A stretch of 64,000 nucleotides of DNA from contig NZ_LIWB01000026.1 in the NCBI RefSeq assembly GCF_001905725.1, positions 1-64,000 on the forward strand. Reading direction: 5' to 3'. The stretch's first letter is position 1; each line of letters opens with the position of its first letter. Origin of the DNA: Streptomyces sp. CB02400 (GTDB lineage: Bacteria > Actinomycetota > Actinomycetes > Streptomycetales > Streptomycetaceae). Under the pieces are notes generated by a model that worked only from the letters and a program-made list of their open reading frames with translations, did no database searches and was not told where the DNA came from. Shown here piece after piece: positions 35,482 through 45,076 of this stretch. Position numbers and translations under genes: made by a program.

Positions 35482-36114
35482 TCAGGAAGCTGGTCGTTGT
35501 GTGGGCCCCAGGTCCAGCGCCCGTGCCAGGGCGGCGGTGACGGCGGCGGCGTGTGCCGGCAGGTGTTGTCCGGCCCAGCTTCCGGCGAGGTTGAGGAAGT
35601 CCTGCAAGTCCCGCTGGGCACCCGTGACGAGCGTGCGTACCTGGCCCACTGGCAGCTCGATCACCGGGCTGTCTTCCTCCCCGTAGGCGTCGAGAGTCAG
35701 CCGGACACTGTCGCCCACGCGTTCGGCCATCGAGGACGGGTCGTGGCCGAAGTAGCAGCAGCCGGTGCCGTCGAGCACCTCAAGCCAGTCCCGCCAGGTC
35801 TCCAGGCCGCTGCAGCAACCCGGCTCGACGAAGACGGTGTCGGTGGCGTTGTCGGTCACCCGGAACCCGCCGGCGGCGAACAGGTCAGGCATGGTGAGCA
35901 GTCCGTGCAGGAACGTGCCGAGTGGGTCGGTCGGGCACGGCCCGTGCTCCTCCTCCGGCTCGAAGTCGTTGCAGTCGGCGATCCGCATAACTGCCGTGCC
36001 GACCTCCGCCGGAGTCAGCTCCCCGCCCAGAACGAGGTAGCCGTACGACTCGTGCTCGCCAATGGGCCAGAGCGCAAAGTCGTCGGCAGTGAAAATCTCC
36101 AGAACGGGTTGCAT
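35482..36114 (-). CDS. Hypothetical protein, 210 aa
   Basis: ATG at 36114 gives MQPVLEIFTADDFALWPIGE. The protein is soluble and acidic, with SYGYLVLGGELTPAEVGTAV, CCSGLETWRDWLEVLDGTGC and SVRLTLDAYGEEDSPVIELP, and a C-terminal helical region ending LARALDLGPTQ. The Cys-Cys pairs and immunity-protein-like features (WRDWLEVLDG, DPSSMAERV) suggest an uncharacterised immunity-type or sensor protein; this is inference. It precedes the zinc-ribbon-like gene on the same strand, 15 bp apart, so they may form an operon. Confidence 0.6.
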   Translation of the reverse strand: MQPVLEIFTADDFALWPIGEHESYGYLVLGGELTPAEVGTAVMRIADCNDFEPEEEHGPCPTDPLGTFLHGLLTMPDLFAAGGFRVTDNATDTVFVEPGCCSGLETWRDWLEVLDGTGCCYFGHDPSSMAERVGDSVRLTLDAYGEEDSPVIELPVGQVRTLVTGAQRDLQDFLNLAGSWAGQHLPAHAAAVTAALARALDLGPTQRPAS

Positions 36115-36345
36115 CACAATCACACGGGGATGATGCCGGACCCACTGCCGCGCCGCCACGGTCTAAAGCGGGTGTCGAGGGCGCCAGCACGATCCCAAAG
36201 AGGCGCCCCGTGCGCTCCGCTGTCAGAACCTGGTGAGACCGGTCCCGTGAGAGTGGTGGTGCACCGACCAGCCCGGGCCCAACCAGTTGGCCCCGGTCTC
36301 GCGCATGGCAGGATGCCTGATCACGGACGAGCACAAGGAGATCCC

Positions 36346-37074
36346 ATTAACGATCAAGGCATCCCTGACTCGGCAGGTGGCTTCAGGGTCGTCGCTGTTG
36401 ATGCCGACTGGCCGGAATCACGACAGTTCAAGGGTGGCGGCTACAACCGAGTCACCGGCGACATCCATGTGTATCTGTGGTTCGGCTCTGCGTCCTATGA
36501 CCCGCAGGTCGAGCATGTCATGGTTTTCAGCGCCTCCTCCGGCGGTACAAAGGCCAGCGAGGCTCTGGCGGACGCTTTGGAGGACTACTGCCACGCCGGT
36601 GAGGGACTTCCGGCCAGCCTGCCGGTCTCCGAACCCGTCACCATCACCGCAGACGGAAAACCCGTGACGTTCGAACTCTGGCGGAACAGCAGCGACCATT
36701 GCTGGGTCGCCCGGGGCCGTGTCGAGAGCACCGAAGTGGTCCTGTCTGGCTCCGAGATAGAACCCAGCGAGCTGCGCCTGGTCCGCGTGAACGGCCTGGC
36801 CGCATACTCGGCCCCGATCGCGTTCCTTCCCGAGCGAGAAGCGATCTCCGCTGCCATGGGAAGCGATCTCCAGGCGGCGGGGCCCAGTCGGCAATCGCAG
36901 GTCGAGGAGGCGGGAACCGCGCTGCGGGCCCTGCGCGACATCGCCGCCCGGGGTGCCGCCCTCGGGGGACCCAGCCGGGAATTGCACGGCGAGGAGGCGG
37001 ATACGGTGATGCGCGCCCTGCGCTACCTCGCCCAGGATGCCCGCCCCGCGGGAGGATTGGGAGCAGAGAGCTGA
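36346..37074 (+). CDS. Hypothetical protein with apparent ATT start
   Basis: The frame from 36346 encodes about 242 residues: NDQGIPDSAGGFRVVAVDAD, YNRVTGDIHVYLWFGSASYD, ALADALEDYCHAGEGLPASL, FELWRNSSDHCWVARGRVES and a C-terminal pair of related segments (EEAGTALRALRDIAARGAAL, EEADTVMRALRYLAQDARPA). AAGGAG lies six bases before an ATT codon; no ATG, GTG or TTG sits at that spacing. Either ATT is a rare start or a mutation of ATG. Family not recognised. Confidence 0.5.
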   Translation: MNDQGIPDSAGGFRVVAVDADWPESRQFKGGGYNRVTGDIHVYLWFGSASYDPQVEHVMVFSASSGGTKASEALADALEDYCHAGEGLPASLPVSEPVTITADGKPVTFELWRNSSDHCWVARGRVESTEVVLSGSEIEPSELRLVRVNGLAAYSAPIAFLPEREAISAAMGSDLQAAGPSRQSQVEEAGTALRALRDIAARGAALGGPSRELHGEEADTVMRALRYLAQDARPAGGLGAES

Positions 37075-37439
37075 TCAGCTCCCGCCGCCCTGGCCCACTC
37101 CTCGAAGGCCGTCGGGCTCTCGTGGCCCGCGTTCCGCTGACCGACGATGTGCTGGGTCACGACGACCGCGGCGGCGGCGGAGAGCACGACGTGCAACCTG
37201 TGCCCCGAGCGAGTGCCTGGACCATACGCTGAAGCCGGCGTGAGTCGTGACCGATGCCGGAGGAGGTGCTGGTGTATCCCCGGGCATGTCAGCAGCTCTC
37301 TTGAGCGGGTCGCGCGAGGGCACCGACGGCAACGAGAGTGGATGGCGACAGCACCCAGCAGCCTGCTACGGCGACGATCCGTGTCCGCCCGGCCGAGCCA
37401 ACAGGATGTGCCCGCATCTTCTGATCGCCTGGTCTCGGC
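37075..37439. other. Gap with no supported gene
   Basis: About 365 bp. A minus-strand frame (about 37070-37205) reads HVVLSAAAAVVVTQHIVGQ and could be the membrane-anchored tail of a lost protein, but it has no start and I do not call it. Confidence 0.25.
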
Positions 37440-37960
37440 TCAGCTCAGCGCAGCGGCACGGAGCCAATCGGCGAGCGCTGAGAAGTCGGCATCCACGAGG
37501 CCTTCGGCCGGGTCGACGCGATGAAGGAGTGACGGCCCAGGGTGTTGGGCGGCGACCCAGACGCGGTCCATGGCGCTGATCTCGTCGTCGACCCGGACAA
37601 AGGGCCGGCGGTTGGCCCACTCGACGAGGTGGCGGGTCTTCCAGCGCAGGCCGCGCGGGCCGTCCTCGGAGCAGACGTCCGGCCACTTCACGACGGGCAG
37701 CCTTGGTAGTCCGAGGCATGGGGCGATGGCCTCGTTCGCATCCTCCATCCAGGTCGAGGCCCATACGAGCTCGCAGCTCAGAGCCATGAGGCGTGGTCCG
37801 AGGCCGGGCCAAGCCGTCCGAGTAGTGGGTTTTCTCGGTCGAGGGACGTCTGAGAGCCGGAAGCAGGGGCTTGCAGGCGGCTGGACGACGACCCGAACGG
37901 GCTGAGCGGGCGGTCAACGTCGAGGAAGAGGATGGGGCGCTCCGACGCCCTGGCCGTGGG
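37440..37960 (-). pseudogene. HAD-superfamily (HAD_SAK-like) gene with frameshift
   Basis: The first frame has the HAD motif I (RPILFLDVDRPLSPFG, where DxD normally reads DVDGPLNPF). After about 37810 the next frame continues GPRLMALSCELVWASTWMED, ANEAIAPCLGLPRLPVVKWP, RGLRWKTRHLVEWANRRPFV and RVDDEISAMDRVWVAA, then HPGPSLLHRVDPAEGLVDAD. Joined, this is the small HAD domain described in Swiss-army-knife RNA-repair proteins, standing alone as is common in Streptomyces. A single-base indel breaks it; sequencing error is possible. Confidence 0.65.
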
Positions 37961-38029
37961 GGCGGTGTCCACCGCTCGGCCCGGCTGGTGCCCGGACTGC
38001 CGGAAGCAGCCGAGACGCGTACGCAACAT

Positions 38030-39463
38030 GCACTAACGCACCCTGAACGAGCGGCCGTTGGCCTCTCGCCGGGTCATAGTCCGGCTGTGGGTGCGCCGGT
38101 ACTTCTGCGACCGGAAGAGCTGTTCTCGCAAAACGTTCGTCGAGCAGGTGCCGGGCCTGTCCGAGCGGCATCGCCGCTCCAGCGTCGAGCTGACGGGCTG
38201 ACCGCGGTCGATCGCGGTCGAGCTCGGCGGCCGTCCTGCTGCCCGATTGTGCCGCCGACTGCGGCTGACCGCAGGCCGGCCCCGGCTGCTCAGGCTGTTG
38301 ACGGCGCCGGCGGTGCCGGACCGTGCGCCGCGGGTGCTGGGGGTGGACGAGTTCGCCTTCCGCAAGGGCTGCACCTACGGCACCGTACTGGTCGACGTCG
38401 AGGCCGACCGGGTCGTGGACGTGCTGCCCGACCGCACCTCCGCGACGTTCGCGGCCTGGCTGACCGAGCACCCCGGGGCCGAGATCATCTGCCGGGACCG
38501 GGCCACCGCCTGCACCAAGGCGGTCGAGGAAGCCGCCCCTGACGCCCTGGAAGTCGCTGACCGCTGACACCTGCTGCAGAACCTGTCCGCCGCGGTCGAG
38601 AAGACCTGCCACCAGCACCGCGACTGCCTGCGCAAACGCGCCGAGGAGGAAACGGTGGCTGAAGTGCCCGAAGTGGCCCAGATGCTGTTACCGCCCGGGA
38701 ACTGCCCCGAACGCAGATCATCGAGCGCACCCGTCACCGCTACGAGGACATCCACCGCCTGCTGGAGCAACGCTGGACGGTCAGCGTGATCGCCCGCCGG
38801 CTGAACCTCGACCGCAAGACCGTCCGCCGCTTCCGCGACACCGCCCTCGACCAGCTGCTTGCCTCGGCCCGCGACCGCCGACCCAACGGCGTTTTGGAGC
38901 CGTTCAAGGCATACCTGAAGACCCGCTTCACCGAGGACCAAGGCCAGGTCAGCGGCACCCGGCTGTTCTTGGAGATCCAGGCCCGCGGCTACCGGGGCAG
39001 TCGCCAGGTCGTCCGTAAACACCTCGCCGCCCTGCGAGCGGGCACCGCCGAACCGGTCCGGGCCGACATCCCCGGCCCCCGCAAGATCACCCCCTGGATC
39101 ATGCGGCCCCACGAGACGCTCGCCGAGAGCCAGGACGAGCGGCTGCTTCAGGTCCGGCTCGCCTGCCCGGACATCACCCGGACCTGCGACCTCGCTCGGG
39201 CGTTCGCCGATCTGGTCCGCCACCGGCGCGGATACCTGCTACTCGAGTGGATCCGGCAGGCCGAGCAGGACGCATCGAAGCCCATGAAGGGCTTCGCCGG
39301 CTTCCTCCGCCAGGACCTCGACGCCGTCACCGCCGGACTCGGCCCGCCGTGGAGTTCCGGAGTGGTCGAGGGCCGCGTGAACCGGGTGAAAACACTCAAG
39401 AGGGCCATGTACGGCCGAGCTTCGTTCGAACTCCTGCGGACCCGCATCCTCACCCGGTCATGA
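38030..39463 (+). pseudogene. ISL3-family transposase, one nonsense mutation plus frameshifts
   Basis: Nearly full-length ISL3 transposase. It includes an N-terminal zinc-finger-like region in shifted frames (about 38040-38240), then RVLGVDEFAFRKGCTYGTVL, VDVEADRVVDVLPDRTSATF, PGAEIICRDRATACTKAVEE and LEVADR. A TGA at 38566-38568 stands where the family has Trp (DRWHLLQNL), and the next codons read HLLQNLSAAVEKTCHQHRD. The last part, LNLDRKTVRRFRDTALDQLL to WSSGVVEGRVNRVKTLKRAM and YGRASFELLRTRILT, is intact and ends at 39463, four bases from the DUF4240 stop. Confidence 0.8.
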
Positions 39464-39466
39464 GCA

Positions 39467-40063
39467 TCACGGAACTACCGGAGCCCCTTCTCGGTGGTCT
39501 GGGCCAAGGAACAGGGCGGCCAGACGGGGAAGCCGGCGGCTCATCTCCTTGTCGTCGTCGAAGTCGAAGTCCTCGCCCATGTCAACGACGTCGTCGCTCT
39601 CCGTATCAGTCCCGCGGAAACCCTGCCAGGCTTCGTAGAAGGCATCCGCATCACCCGTGATCCGCTCGAACGCCCCGCTGGCTGCATAGTTCACGTCCTC
39701 GTGGAACAGCACTTCGGAACGGTCCCGGACGTTCGCAGCCTGAACCACATCAGGGTGCCCAGCGAGGCTGTCGGGGTCAGCGGCCACGCGCTGGTACCAC
39801 TGACAACCCAAGGCGATCACCCCAGCGCGGAAGTCCATGAAACTGTCGTCGGAGCACCCACCCCCGATGAGGTAAGCAGCCGCCCACACATCCCAGCGGT
39901 ACAGGGCGTCTTGCAGCTCGTCGAAGCGTTCCGCATACTCCAGGATCTCCTGCCGCGGTCTGTCCGCGAGCTGCTTGACGAGGACCTCGTCGAATGGCTC
40001 GCCCGTTTCGGCTGCCCCGGCTTGCGCGGTTTCGATGATGTCCCAGAACGTGTCGATGTCCAT
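39467..40063 (-). CDS. DUF4240 protein
   Basis: A 198-residue protein starting MDIDTFWDIIETAQAGAAET, the diagnostic N-terminus of DUF4240, with LADRPRQEILEYAERFDELQ, YRWDVWAAAYLIGGGCSDDS and FMDFRAGVIALGCQWYQRVA. It ends in a very acidic tail (GEDFDFDDDKEM) followed by RRLPRLAALFLG. The family is cytoplasmic and of unknown function, often among immunity or WGR-type proteins. ISL3 and IS630 relics press on both sides, and its upstream region beyond 40140 has been replaced by the IS630 fragment. Confidence 0.85.
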   Translation of the reverse strand: MDIDTFWDIIETAQAGAAETGEPFDEVLVKQLADRPRQEILEYAERFDELQDALYRWDVWAAAYLIGGGCSDDSFMDFRAGVIALGCQWYQRVAADPDSLAGHPDVVQAANVRDRSEVLFHEDVNYAASGAFERITGDADAFYEAWQGFRGTDTESDDVVDMGEDFDFDDDKEMSRRLPRLAALFLGPDHREGAPVVP

Positions 40064-40159
40064 GACCGCGCACTCTGCCACGACCCGATGACAATCGATC
40101 CCGGCCGCCCTGCCGACCCGTTTCACGGGACCGCGGACAGAGCCAGATTCAAAAAGCGT

Positions 40160-40660
40160 CATCACCGCCGCGGCCATATCTCCGTGATCCGCGTCCGGGT
40201 CCGCTCCCGCCGCCGCTTATCGGTCGCCGCCCTGGTCTGCTACAAGGCCGGCGAACCCTCGAGGCTGATCTACCGGCCCTGTCCCGATGCCCGGCCCGAC
40301 GGGCTCAAAAGCTTCTCCTGGCAGGACTACCGCGACATCATCCAGACCGCCCCCCAGCAACTCGGCGGACCGATCGTGCTGGTCTGGGACAACTTCAACA
40401 CCCACCTCACCGCCGGCATGCGCCGCTACATCGCCGACCGTGACTGGCTCACCGTCTTCCAACTGCCGCCCTACGTCCCCGACCTCAACCCGGTCGAGGG
40501 CATCTGGTCCGTGCTGCGGCGCACCACCACGGCCAACCGGGCCTTCGCCGACCCCGACGACCTGATCACCGCCGTCCGACGCGGTCTGCGCCGGCTCCAG
40601 TACCGACACGACGCCCTTGACGGCTGCCTCACCGGCATCGGCCTGCCCAAACCATCATGA
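40160..40660 (+). pseudogene. IS630-family transposase C-terminal half
   Basis: Frame VAALVCYKAGEPSRLIYRPC, GLKSFSWQDYRDIIQTAPQQ, GPIVLVWDNFNTHLTAGMRR (second Asp and Asn), FQLPPYVPDLNPVEGIWSVL (PDLNPxE, third catalytic residue) and TAVRRGLRRLQYRHDALDGC is the DDE_3 domain of IS630. The N-terminal HTH half is missing. Confidence 0.8.
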
Positions 40661-40679
40661 CGACATCACGCTTTGAAGG

Positions 40680-41065
40680 TCAGTAGCCGCATTGGTGTCC
40701 GGAAGCGTCGGCTGCCGCCCTGGACAATTCCCCGATCGCAGTCATCTGGCGTTTCCAATTGTGCGAGGGCGCGCCGACCGGGCGGCCGCGGACCGGGACC
40801 AGAATGCCGTCCACAATCCACAGCCGCTCGGCCGGCTTCAGCGTGAGCAGCGGACCGAGCCGCTGAACAGCGAGGCGAACTGCCGCGTCGTGTGCGTCGC
40901 GTGCGGTAGTACACGGCTACCAGCAGCACCCGGTCAGCCAGCGGAAGCCGCCACGGGCGGCCCCACCCGCGGCCCGGTGAACGCCCCCTCCCACACCCGT
41001 TCGGTCCTCAACTTTGCCCGTGCGCAGGAGATGCCCTGCTCGCGGCCTTCTACAACACCCTTCAG
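40680..41065 (-). pseudogene. IS5-family transposase N-terminal relic with terminal repeat
   Basis: Minus-strand pieces in shifting frames read LADRVLLVAVYYRTRRTRR, FASLFSGSVRCSR and RLWIVDGILVPVRGRPVGAP, matching the N-terminal part of the IS5 type whose C-terminal part is at 59.1-59.6 kb (MWIVDGTLVPVRDRKVGA). The end CTTCTACAACACCCTTCAG (41047-41065) is the terminal inverted repeat shared with 5454-5472 and 59032-59050. Confidence 0.6.
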
Positions 41066-41364
41066 TACCACAGGTACAGGTGGTACTTGAACTTCCCGTC
41101 AGTGCCGAGGCCGGGGGCGCACTCCCAGGTCCACGTGGGGTGCAGGCTCACCCAGTACCACCCTCGGTTCTCGCACTCCGTACGGGTCCAGTGGCTGCTG
41201 TAGAAGTGCTTGGTCGCCTGTGGGCTCAGGCCGTCCAAGTCGCTCTTCGTGCTGGCGGGAGCGATAGGCGACGTTGCGGGAGCCGCCTGGGCAGGTGTGG
41301 CCATGAGACCCAGTCCTACGGTGGCTCCGAGAGCGAGCCCTGCGATCATCTTGCGGATGTCCAT
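41062..41364 (-). CDS. Small secreted protein, 100 aa
   Basis: A signal peptide (MIAGLALGATVGLGLMATPA, cleavage after AQA) precedes a short mature domain rich in Trp, Tyr, His and Cys (HFYSSHWTRTECENRGWYWV, HPTWTWECAPGLGTDGKFKY). The two Cys could pair. GAAGGGA lies 7 bases before the ATG. The stop TGA (41062-41064) falls inside the terminal repeat of the adjacent IS5 relic, so the present C-terminus (HLYLWY) may be cut short by that insertion. Resembles small secreted Streptomyces proteins of unknown function. Confidence 0.7.
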   Translation of the reverse strand: MDIRKMIAGLALGATVGLGLMATPAQAAPATSPIAPASTKSDLDGLSPQATKHFYSSHWTRTECENRGWYWVSLHPTWTWECAPGLGTDGKFKYHLYLWY

Positions 41365-41621
41365 CGGTATCCCTTCCTCCGGTGAAGGCCCTGGCGGGGA
41401 GGCCCGGGCCGCCGCACTTGTTCGACGGCCACCACCTTGCTCACGCGACCTTGCCCGATTCTTGGAGGAACCTTGAATCAGCCGATCAGGGCACCATTCG
41501 CAAAGGGCGTGCAGGCGACTGGCCTCACACGGCGTTCCAGTGCCGAGCCACTTGGTCAGCTCGATGGCCCCGGCCAGCGGGGCGCCGTGGGCTCCAGCGA
41601 TGGTGCGGATACGGGTGGCCA

Positions 41622-41959
41622 TCAGTACTCGTCCTTGTCGTTCACGATGCCGAAGTTCGGTCCGGCGGAGGTGTCCGGCTGGAGGCTGTGCTGTTCGGAG
41701 GCTCGGTCCTCGCCGACGGCGGTCACGATCAGCTCGTCGCCCCGTGACCGGGCCCAGCCCCGAGTGTCGATCAGATGGTGCGGGACCGACCAGGCACGCT
41801 CTCGACGGCGATGGTGAACTCCCGTTCGTCCGCCTCGTGTGCCGAACGCGACGGTGAAGGGTTCCCTGGGCGGCGGGTGAAGGCGCTGTTGCTTTTTGAG
41901 CAGAGCCTCGTCGGGGCGGCGCCGACTCTGGCGGTCTGCCTCGCCACCCTGTGCTCCAC
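41622..41959 (-). pseudogene. Broken hypothetical gene
   Basis: One frame reads EADEREFTIAVESVPGRSRT; the next continues HLIDTRGWARSRGDELIVTA, VGEDRASEQHSLQPDTSAGP and NFGIVNDKDEY to a stop. Together they look like the C-terminal ~70 residues of a soluble protein with a frameshift near 41785. Family not recognised. Confidence 0.3.
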
Positions 41960-42127
41960 ACCGGTGGTGAGCGGCAGCTGAACGGTCGACCGTCAACCAC
42001 TCGCCAACCGCCGCTGGAGGGAGGTCACCGTCCGCTCAGCAAGCGCACCCGCCCGAGCCGACCACTGAACCACTGGGCCGAGGGACGACGGCCAGCCGTC
42101 TGCGGATAGCGGCCGGGGCCTCCGGGA

Positions 42128-44938
42128 TCAGTGCCGCAGTCGGGCCAGTATCTGTTCTGACTGTGCGGTGCGGTTCTGTTCCTGGTACAGCGCCAGGGCT
42201 TGCTCCCAGGCTTCGCGGGCGGCAGCGAGGCTGCCCATGGCTTGATGGGTTTCGGCCAGATTGGCGAGGGTGTCCGCCTCGTTGGAGAAGTCCGCGTACT
42301 CGCGGAAGAGGATCAGGGCCCGCTCGTAGTACTCAACCGCCTGCGCGTGCCGGCCGGTGCGGTGGGCGATGTAACCAAGGCTGTCGAGGGTGGAGGCGGC
42401 GTCGCCGGGACGTCCGTGTTCGTTGTACAGGCGCAGCGCCTGCTCACAGTGGACACGCGCCTGCGGATAGCGGCCGAGCTGGGCATGCATCCAGCCGACG
42501 GCGTTGAGCTGGTTGGCCTGCCAGACCGGGTTATCCAGCTGCTGGTAGAGGACGAGGGCGCGCAGTGCGTGGTCCAGCGCGCGCTCGTCGTCGCCGTACT
42601 GCTCCCAGACCCGGCCAAGGGTGCGGCAGATGTGCGCTTGGCCCGTGATGTCGTTGGTGCGTTCGGCCAGGGTGAGGGCGGCACCGAGATGGTCCAGGGC
42701 TTCGCTGTGGTCGCCCGTCAGGGAGTGGGCGTGTCCGTAGCGCCAGTGGGCCAGGGCTCTGGGGGCGGGGGCGTCGCCGTGGCGTTCGGCTGCGGTCAGG
42801 GCGGCCCGCCAGACCGTGAAGTATTCGGTCAGGTGGTAACCGGCCTGGTGGTACGAGATGAGGGACCAGGCCAGTTGCCACACCTGGGGGAGACGGCCGG
42901 TGGCCAGGGCCAGGGACTGGACAGCGAGGAGGCAGACGTGTTCCTCGTCGAACCACTGGAGTGCGGCCGTGGTGTCCGCCGGGCTCAGCGGGCCGCACCC
43001 GGGCGCCGGCGGCTCCGTCCGGATCGCGAACGGCGTGTTCGGGCCGTCCAGGAGTCTGTTGGCCGCGTAAGCGGTGTGCACATGGAAGTCGACGAACCGG
43101 GTCAGGGCGGCCTCCCTGTCCTGGCCGGGCAATTGGTGAGCGAGTTCGGCGGCGTACAGACGCACCAGGTCGTGCATCCGATAGCGGCCCGGGCGGTCCT
43201 GCCGCACCAGGTGGGCGGACTCCAGTTCCGCCAGCAGAGCTCTGACCCGGGCCGGGGAAGATGCGGTGAGACTCGCCACTGCGGCCAGGCTGATGTCCGG
43301 CCCGGGGGTCAGGCCCAGGAGGACGAACAGGTTGCCGGCCGACGAGGTGAGCGCGCGGTGGGAGGCGGCGAAGGCCGCCCGCAGGCTGACGGTGAGATCA
43401 CCGACGTCCAGTGCGTCGAGGCGGTCGGTGGCCTGGTTCAGTTCCGCGGCCAGCACGGCGAGTGGGAAGTCCGGGTGGGTGGCGGCGCGGGCGGCCACGA
43501 TCCCCAGGGCCAGGGGGAGCCCCGCGCAGTGGTCCACCAGCGCGGCCACGGACTCCGGCTCGGCAGCGGCCCGGGGCGTGCCGAGATGGCTGACCAACAG
43601 GTGGTGCGCCTCGTCCCGGCCGAGGACGTCGAGCGGCAGCAACTGGGCGCCGTGCGTTGCCACCAGCGCGGTCAGACGGTTGCGGCTGGTGATCAGCACG
43701 GTGCACGAAGGGCTGCCCGGCAGCAGCGGCCGGACTTGGTCGGCGTCGCGGGCATCGTCCAGGACAATCAGCATACGCCGCCCGGTGAGCAGACTCCGGT
43801 ACTGCGCGGTCTGCGCGTCCGGGTCCGCCGGGATACTGTCCGGGACGGCGTGCAGCGCATCAAGGAAGGCGCGTACCACGAGGGCGGCGGGCACCGGCTG
43901 CTCGGTCGGGTCGAAGCCGCGCAGATTCACATACAGCTGTCCGTCCGGGAACCGGTGCGTGTTCTCGTGCGCCCAGCGCAGGGCCAGCCAGCTCTTGCCG
44001 ATGCCACCGATGCCGCCGATCGCCGAGATCACCACGGTCCCGCCCGGACCACCCTTCGTGTCCGCCGAAGCCTCCAACGCTGCCGTCAGCTGGTGCAGTT
44101 CTTTGCTGCGGCCGGTGAACACCCCGGGCGGTGCCGGAAGTTGCCGGGGCACGGGCCGCGGCGAGGCAGCCGTCGGCAAGGAGTGCGACGATGCCAGTGC
44201 GGGATCGGCCGAGAGGATCCGCTGATGTAGGTCCCGCAACGGCACCCCGGGGTCCACGCCGAGCTCCTCGGCGAGCCGTTCCCGGGTGCACCGGTAATGG
44301 CTCAGAGCATCGGCGGCCCGCCCAGACTGGTACAGGGCGAGCATCAGCTGACCAGCCAGCCGCTCGTCCAGGGGGTGCGCCTCGGCCCGCGACGTCAGGT
44401 CGGCCAGCAACTCGCCGTGACGACCCTGGAGCAGCGCGAGGTCGTTGCGGTCCAGTTCGGCTGCGAGCCGCTCACGGGCCAGCGTCTCGCGCAGCGTGCT
44501 GAACCACGGCGTGTCCAGGGTGGCGAACGGCTCGGCCCGCCACAAGCCGAGCGCTTCCTCGAGCATGGCTACGGCATGCTCGCCGTCCTCGGTGGTCCTG
44601 GCCCGCGCTACCAAATCCCGGAACCGGTGCAGGTCCACCGCTGAGGCGTCGACGGTGAGCTGGTAACCGCCCGGCTCCTTCACGATCCGTGCCCCGGCGC
44701 CCTCGAGGCAGCTCAGCGCCTGCCGTAAGCGGGACAGGTAGCTGTACAGGGTGGAACGGAACCGCTGCGGGAGCCGGTCCGCCCAGATACGGTCGGCCAG
44801 TTGATCCACCGAGACGGTGCGATTGACGTCGACCAGCAACACCGCCAGTACACCGCGCTGTCTCATGTGCCCGATGTCGAGCGGCCGACCACCGACCTGG
44901 ACCTCGATGTCACCCAGCACCGCGAACCGCGCCGTCAC
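42128..44938 (-). CDS. AfsR/SARP-family regulator with NB-ARC and TPR domains
   Basis: A 936-residue transcriptional regulator. Residues 1-95 form the OmpR-type SARP DNA-binding domain (VTARFAVLGDIEVQVGGRPL, MRQRGVLAVLLVDVNRTVSV, LYSYLSRLRQALSCLEGAGA). About 95-245 is the bacterial transcriptional activator domain (LERGRHGELLADLTSRAEAH-type helices; ADALSHYRCTRERLAEELGV). The NB-ARC ATPase follows, with P-loop AIGGIGGIGKSWLALRW, Walker B RRMLIVLDDARDADQVRPLL and CTVLITSRNRL. The last ~300 residues are TPRs (ALDHLGAALTLAERTNDITG, AVEYYERALILFREYADFSN). GTG at 44938 is supported by GGAGG 6 bases upstream. AfsR-type proteins activate secondary metabolism or secreted-product genes. Divergent from a broken secreted-lipase gene across a 23-bp hairpin. 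Confidence 0.93.
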   Translation of the reverse strand: MTARFAVLGDIEVQVGGRPLDIGHMRQRGVLAVLLVDVNRTVSVDQLADRIWADRLPQRFRSTLYSYLSRLRQALSCLEGAGARIVKEPGGYQLTVDASAVDLHRFRDLVARARTTEDGEHAVAMLEEALGLWRAEPFATLDTPWFSTLRETLARERLAAELDRNDLALLQGRHGELLADLTSRAEAHPLDERLAGQLMLALYQSGRAADALSHYRCTRERLAEELGVDPGVPLRDLHQRILSADPALASSHSLPTAASPRPVPRQLPAPPGVFTGRSKELHQLTAALEASADTKGGPGGTVVISAIGGIGGIGKSWLALRWAHENTHRFPDGQLYVNLRGFDPTEQPVPAALVVRAFLDALHAVPDSIPADPDAQTAQYRSLLTGRRMLIVLDDARDADQVRPLLPGSPSCTVLITSRNRLTALVATHGAQLLPLDVLGRDEAHHLLVSHLGTPRAAAEPESVAALVDHCAGLPLALGIVAARAATHPDFPLAVLAAELNQATDRLDALDVGDLTVSLRAAFAASHRALTSSAGNLFVLLGLTPGPDISLAAVASLTASSPARVRALLAELESAHLVRQDRPGRYRMHDLVRLYAAELAHQLPGQDREAALTRFVDFHVHTAYAANRLLDGPNTPFAIRTEPPAPGCGPLSPADTTAALQWFDEEHVCLLAVQSLALATGRLPQVWQLAWSLISYHQAGYHLTEYFTVWRAALTAAERHGDAPAPRALAHWRYGHAHSLTGDHSEALDHLGAALTLAERTNDITGQAHICRTLGRVWEQYGDDERALDHALRALVLYQQLDNPVWQANQLNAVGWMHAQLGRYPQARVHCEQALRLYNEHGRPGDAASTLDSLGYIAHRTGRHAQAVEYYERALILFREYADFSNEADTLANLAETHQAMGSLAAAREAWEQALALYQEQNRTAQSEQILARLRH

Positions 44939-45076
44939 CGCACCTCCTGCTTCCACAGCCCCTTCCCGGCCCCATCCCGTCGTCGAGCCGGACCGGACGG
45001 CGTCCTGCCGGGCCTGCTCGTCACCCTGACCTGCCAGTTCAAGGTCTGTCCAAGGTTTGACCACAGTCGGCTGGAA

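Noticed and set aside
42200..44230. 676-codon plus-strand frame inside the SARP regulator
   Set aside because: Antisense shadow of the AfsR-type gene; no domain signature and Gly/Gln/Val-rich composition.
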